The notes under the pieces are model-generated. The model was not told where the DNA came from. It made no database searches and saw only the letters and a list, made by a program, of their open reading frames with translations. The position numbers and the translations under genes are program-made. A DNA stretch of 6,184 bases from Alcaligenaceae bacterium (GTDB taxonomy: Bacteria; Pseudomonadota; Gammaproteobacteria; Burkholderiales; Burkholderiaceae): NCBI GenBank assembly GCA_947372575.1, contig CANBUF010000129.1, forward strand, positions 1 through 6,184. Direction: 5' to 3'. How positions within the stretch are numbered: the first letter of the stretch is position 1; each line of letters starts with the position of its first letter. Shown here piece after piece: positions 5,791 to 6,184 of this stretch.

Positions 5791-5803
5791 CTACATTATG
5801 TAG
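5791..5803. promoter_or_regulatory. 13-bp perfect palindrome upstream of the methyltransferase
   Basis: CTACAT-T-ATGTAG has 6-bp arms and one central base, the same geometry as the palindrome at 4992-5004 but a different sequence. It falls between possible -35 (TTGCTC, 5784-5789) and -10 (CATATT, 5807-5812) boxes, 31 bases before the ATG at 5835, a place where a repressor could block transcription. The promoter assignment is weak. Confidence 0.3.
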
Positions 5804-5834
5804 CGCATATTTATAAATTAAAACTGGTTTACAA

Positions 5835-6184
5835 ATGGTTAATAAAAATTGTCCGATTTGCAACAACACCCTCGTTAGTAAATATCGGCCATGGCACTGG
5901 TTATGTAAGCGATGCAAATATGAGAAGGCAAATTTTGAGTCTACGATTAATACTACCGCTTCGCATCACATAATCAATGAAATATCTCGTGAGAGCGGCT
6001 TACGTACTTTACGTATTAGTAATTTTAAAAAATTACTAAGTAAAATACGTTCATGCAAACCTCTTGGGGGAAAATTGCTAGATGTAGGTTGTGCACACGG
6101 TTGGTTTTTAGATCTCGCAAAACCAGATTTTGAGGTATTAGGAATTGAACCTGACCAGCAGGTCTTTAACAAAACGATAGAGCG
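5835..6184 (+). CDS. Zinc-ribbon SAM-dependent methyltransferase (3' truncated)
   Basis: The first 116 codons are present and the gene runs off the window. Residues 6-27 form a Cys4 zinc ribbon: CPIC (6-9) and CKRC (24-27). After a linker, the class I methyltransferase domain begins with motif I LLDVGCAHGWFLDLA (81-95), the SAM-binding glycine-rich loop, followed by VLGIEPD (101-107), whose Glu105 is the acidic residue expected to bind the SAM ribose. ATG 5835 is the only ATG after an in-frame TAA at 5814-5816. Proteins combining such a ribbon with a Methyltransf_23-like domain are common in polysaccharide and glycan-modification clusters, and the low GC content supports such a neighbourhood to the right; that is inference. 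The methyl acceptor is unknown. Confidence 0.85.
   Translation, partial: MVNKNCPICNNTLVSKYRPWHWLCKRCKYEKANFESTINTTASHHIINEISRESGLRTLRISNFKKLLSKIRSCKPLGGKLLDVGCAHGWFLDLAKPDFEVLGIEPDQQVFNKTIE

Larger units (their letters stand above)
5538..5834. other. AT-rich spacer between the YbaK-type gene and the methyltransferase
   Basis: This 297-base stretch marks a clear fall in GC content. It contains two tiny overlapping plus-strand frames (5552-5623 and 5620-5730), a 13-bp palindrome (5791-5803) and possible promoter boxes (TTGCTC at 5784-5789 with CATATT 17 bases on). A minus-strand frame over 5633-5917 is open for 94 codons, but it runs into the methyltransferase gene on the opposite strand and has no family resemblance. 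I see no RNA gene and no strong terminator after 5537. Confidence 0.5.

Noticed and set aside
5633..5917. 94-codon minus-strand frame with hydrophobic stretches
   Set aside because: It overlaps the well-supported methyltransferase gene on the other strand, has no ribosome-binding site that stands out, and its hydrophobic look is what AT-rich DNA gives by chance.

Overview
This window reads as chromosomal DNA of a medium-GC proteobacterium, most likely a betaproteobacterium of the Burkholderiales type. That placement is an inference from protein style (the YbaK/EbsC, VIT-family and SorAB sequences), not from a marker gene. It is a mosaic of short, mostly unrelated transcription units, with no rRNA, tRNA or CRISPR array.

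Layout. (1) 2-373 (+): the 3' part of a PIN-domain toxin of the VapC/FitB type, cut by the window start. (2) 509-1636 (+): wecB, a complete non-hydrolysing UDP-GlcNAc 2-epimerase with its catalytic residues in place; its leader can form alternative hairpins. (3) 1643-1671: a 9-bp-stem hairpin between convergent genes. (4) 3382-1708 (-): a two-gene sulfite dehydrogenase operon, sorA (Tat-exported molybdenum subunit) then sorB (exported c-type cytochrome), 10 bp apart, each with a strong Shine-Dalgarno; the sorB one contains the sorA stop codon. (5) 3510-4028 (+): an unrecognised 172-residue protein. It overlaps by 20 nt a second gene start at 4009 that has a good ribosome-binding site but runs into a stop inside a 22-bp tandem repeat (about 4098-4173). 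This looks like a two-gene unit whose second gene was cut by a mobile-element end, now only a scar. (6) 4946-4257 (-): a VIT1/CCC1-family iron/manganese transporter. (7) 5082-5537 (+): a YbaK/EbsC-family trans-editing-type deacylase, divergent from the transporter, with a palindrome and a sigma70-like promoter in the shared spacer. (8) 5538-5834: AT-rich spacer with two tiny candidate ORFs and a palindrome. (9) 5835-6184 (+): the 5' part of a zinc-ribbon plus SAM-methyltransferase protein, cut by the window end.

Functionally, SorAB oxidises sulfite to sulfate in the periplasm and passes electrons to the respiratory chain. WecB makes UDP-ManNAc for surface polysaccharide. The VIT protein moves Fe/Mn, and the YbaK protein probably clears misacylated tRNA. 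Base composition falls sharply after about 5560, suggesting entry into a separately acquired block, possibly surface polysaccharide genes.

I find no clear large undescribed system. The best leads are the unknown gene with its truncated partner and the 22-bp repeat beside it (3510-4173).
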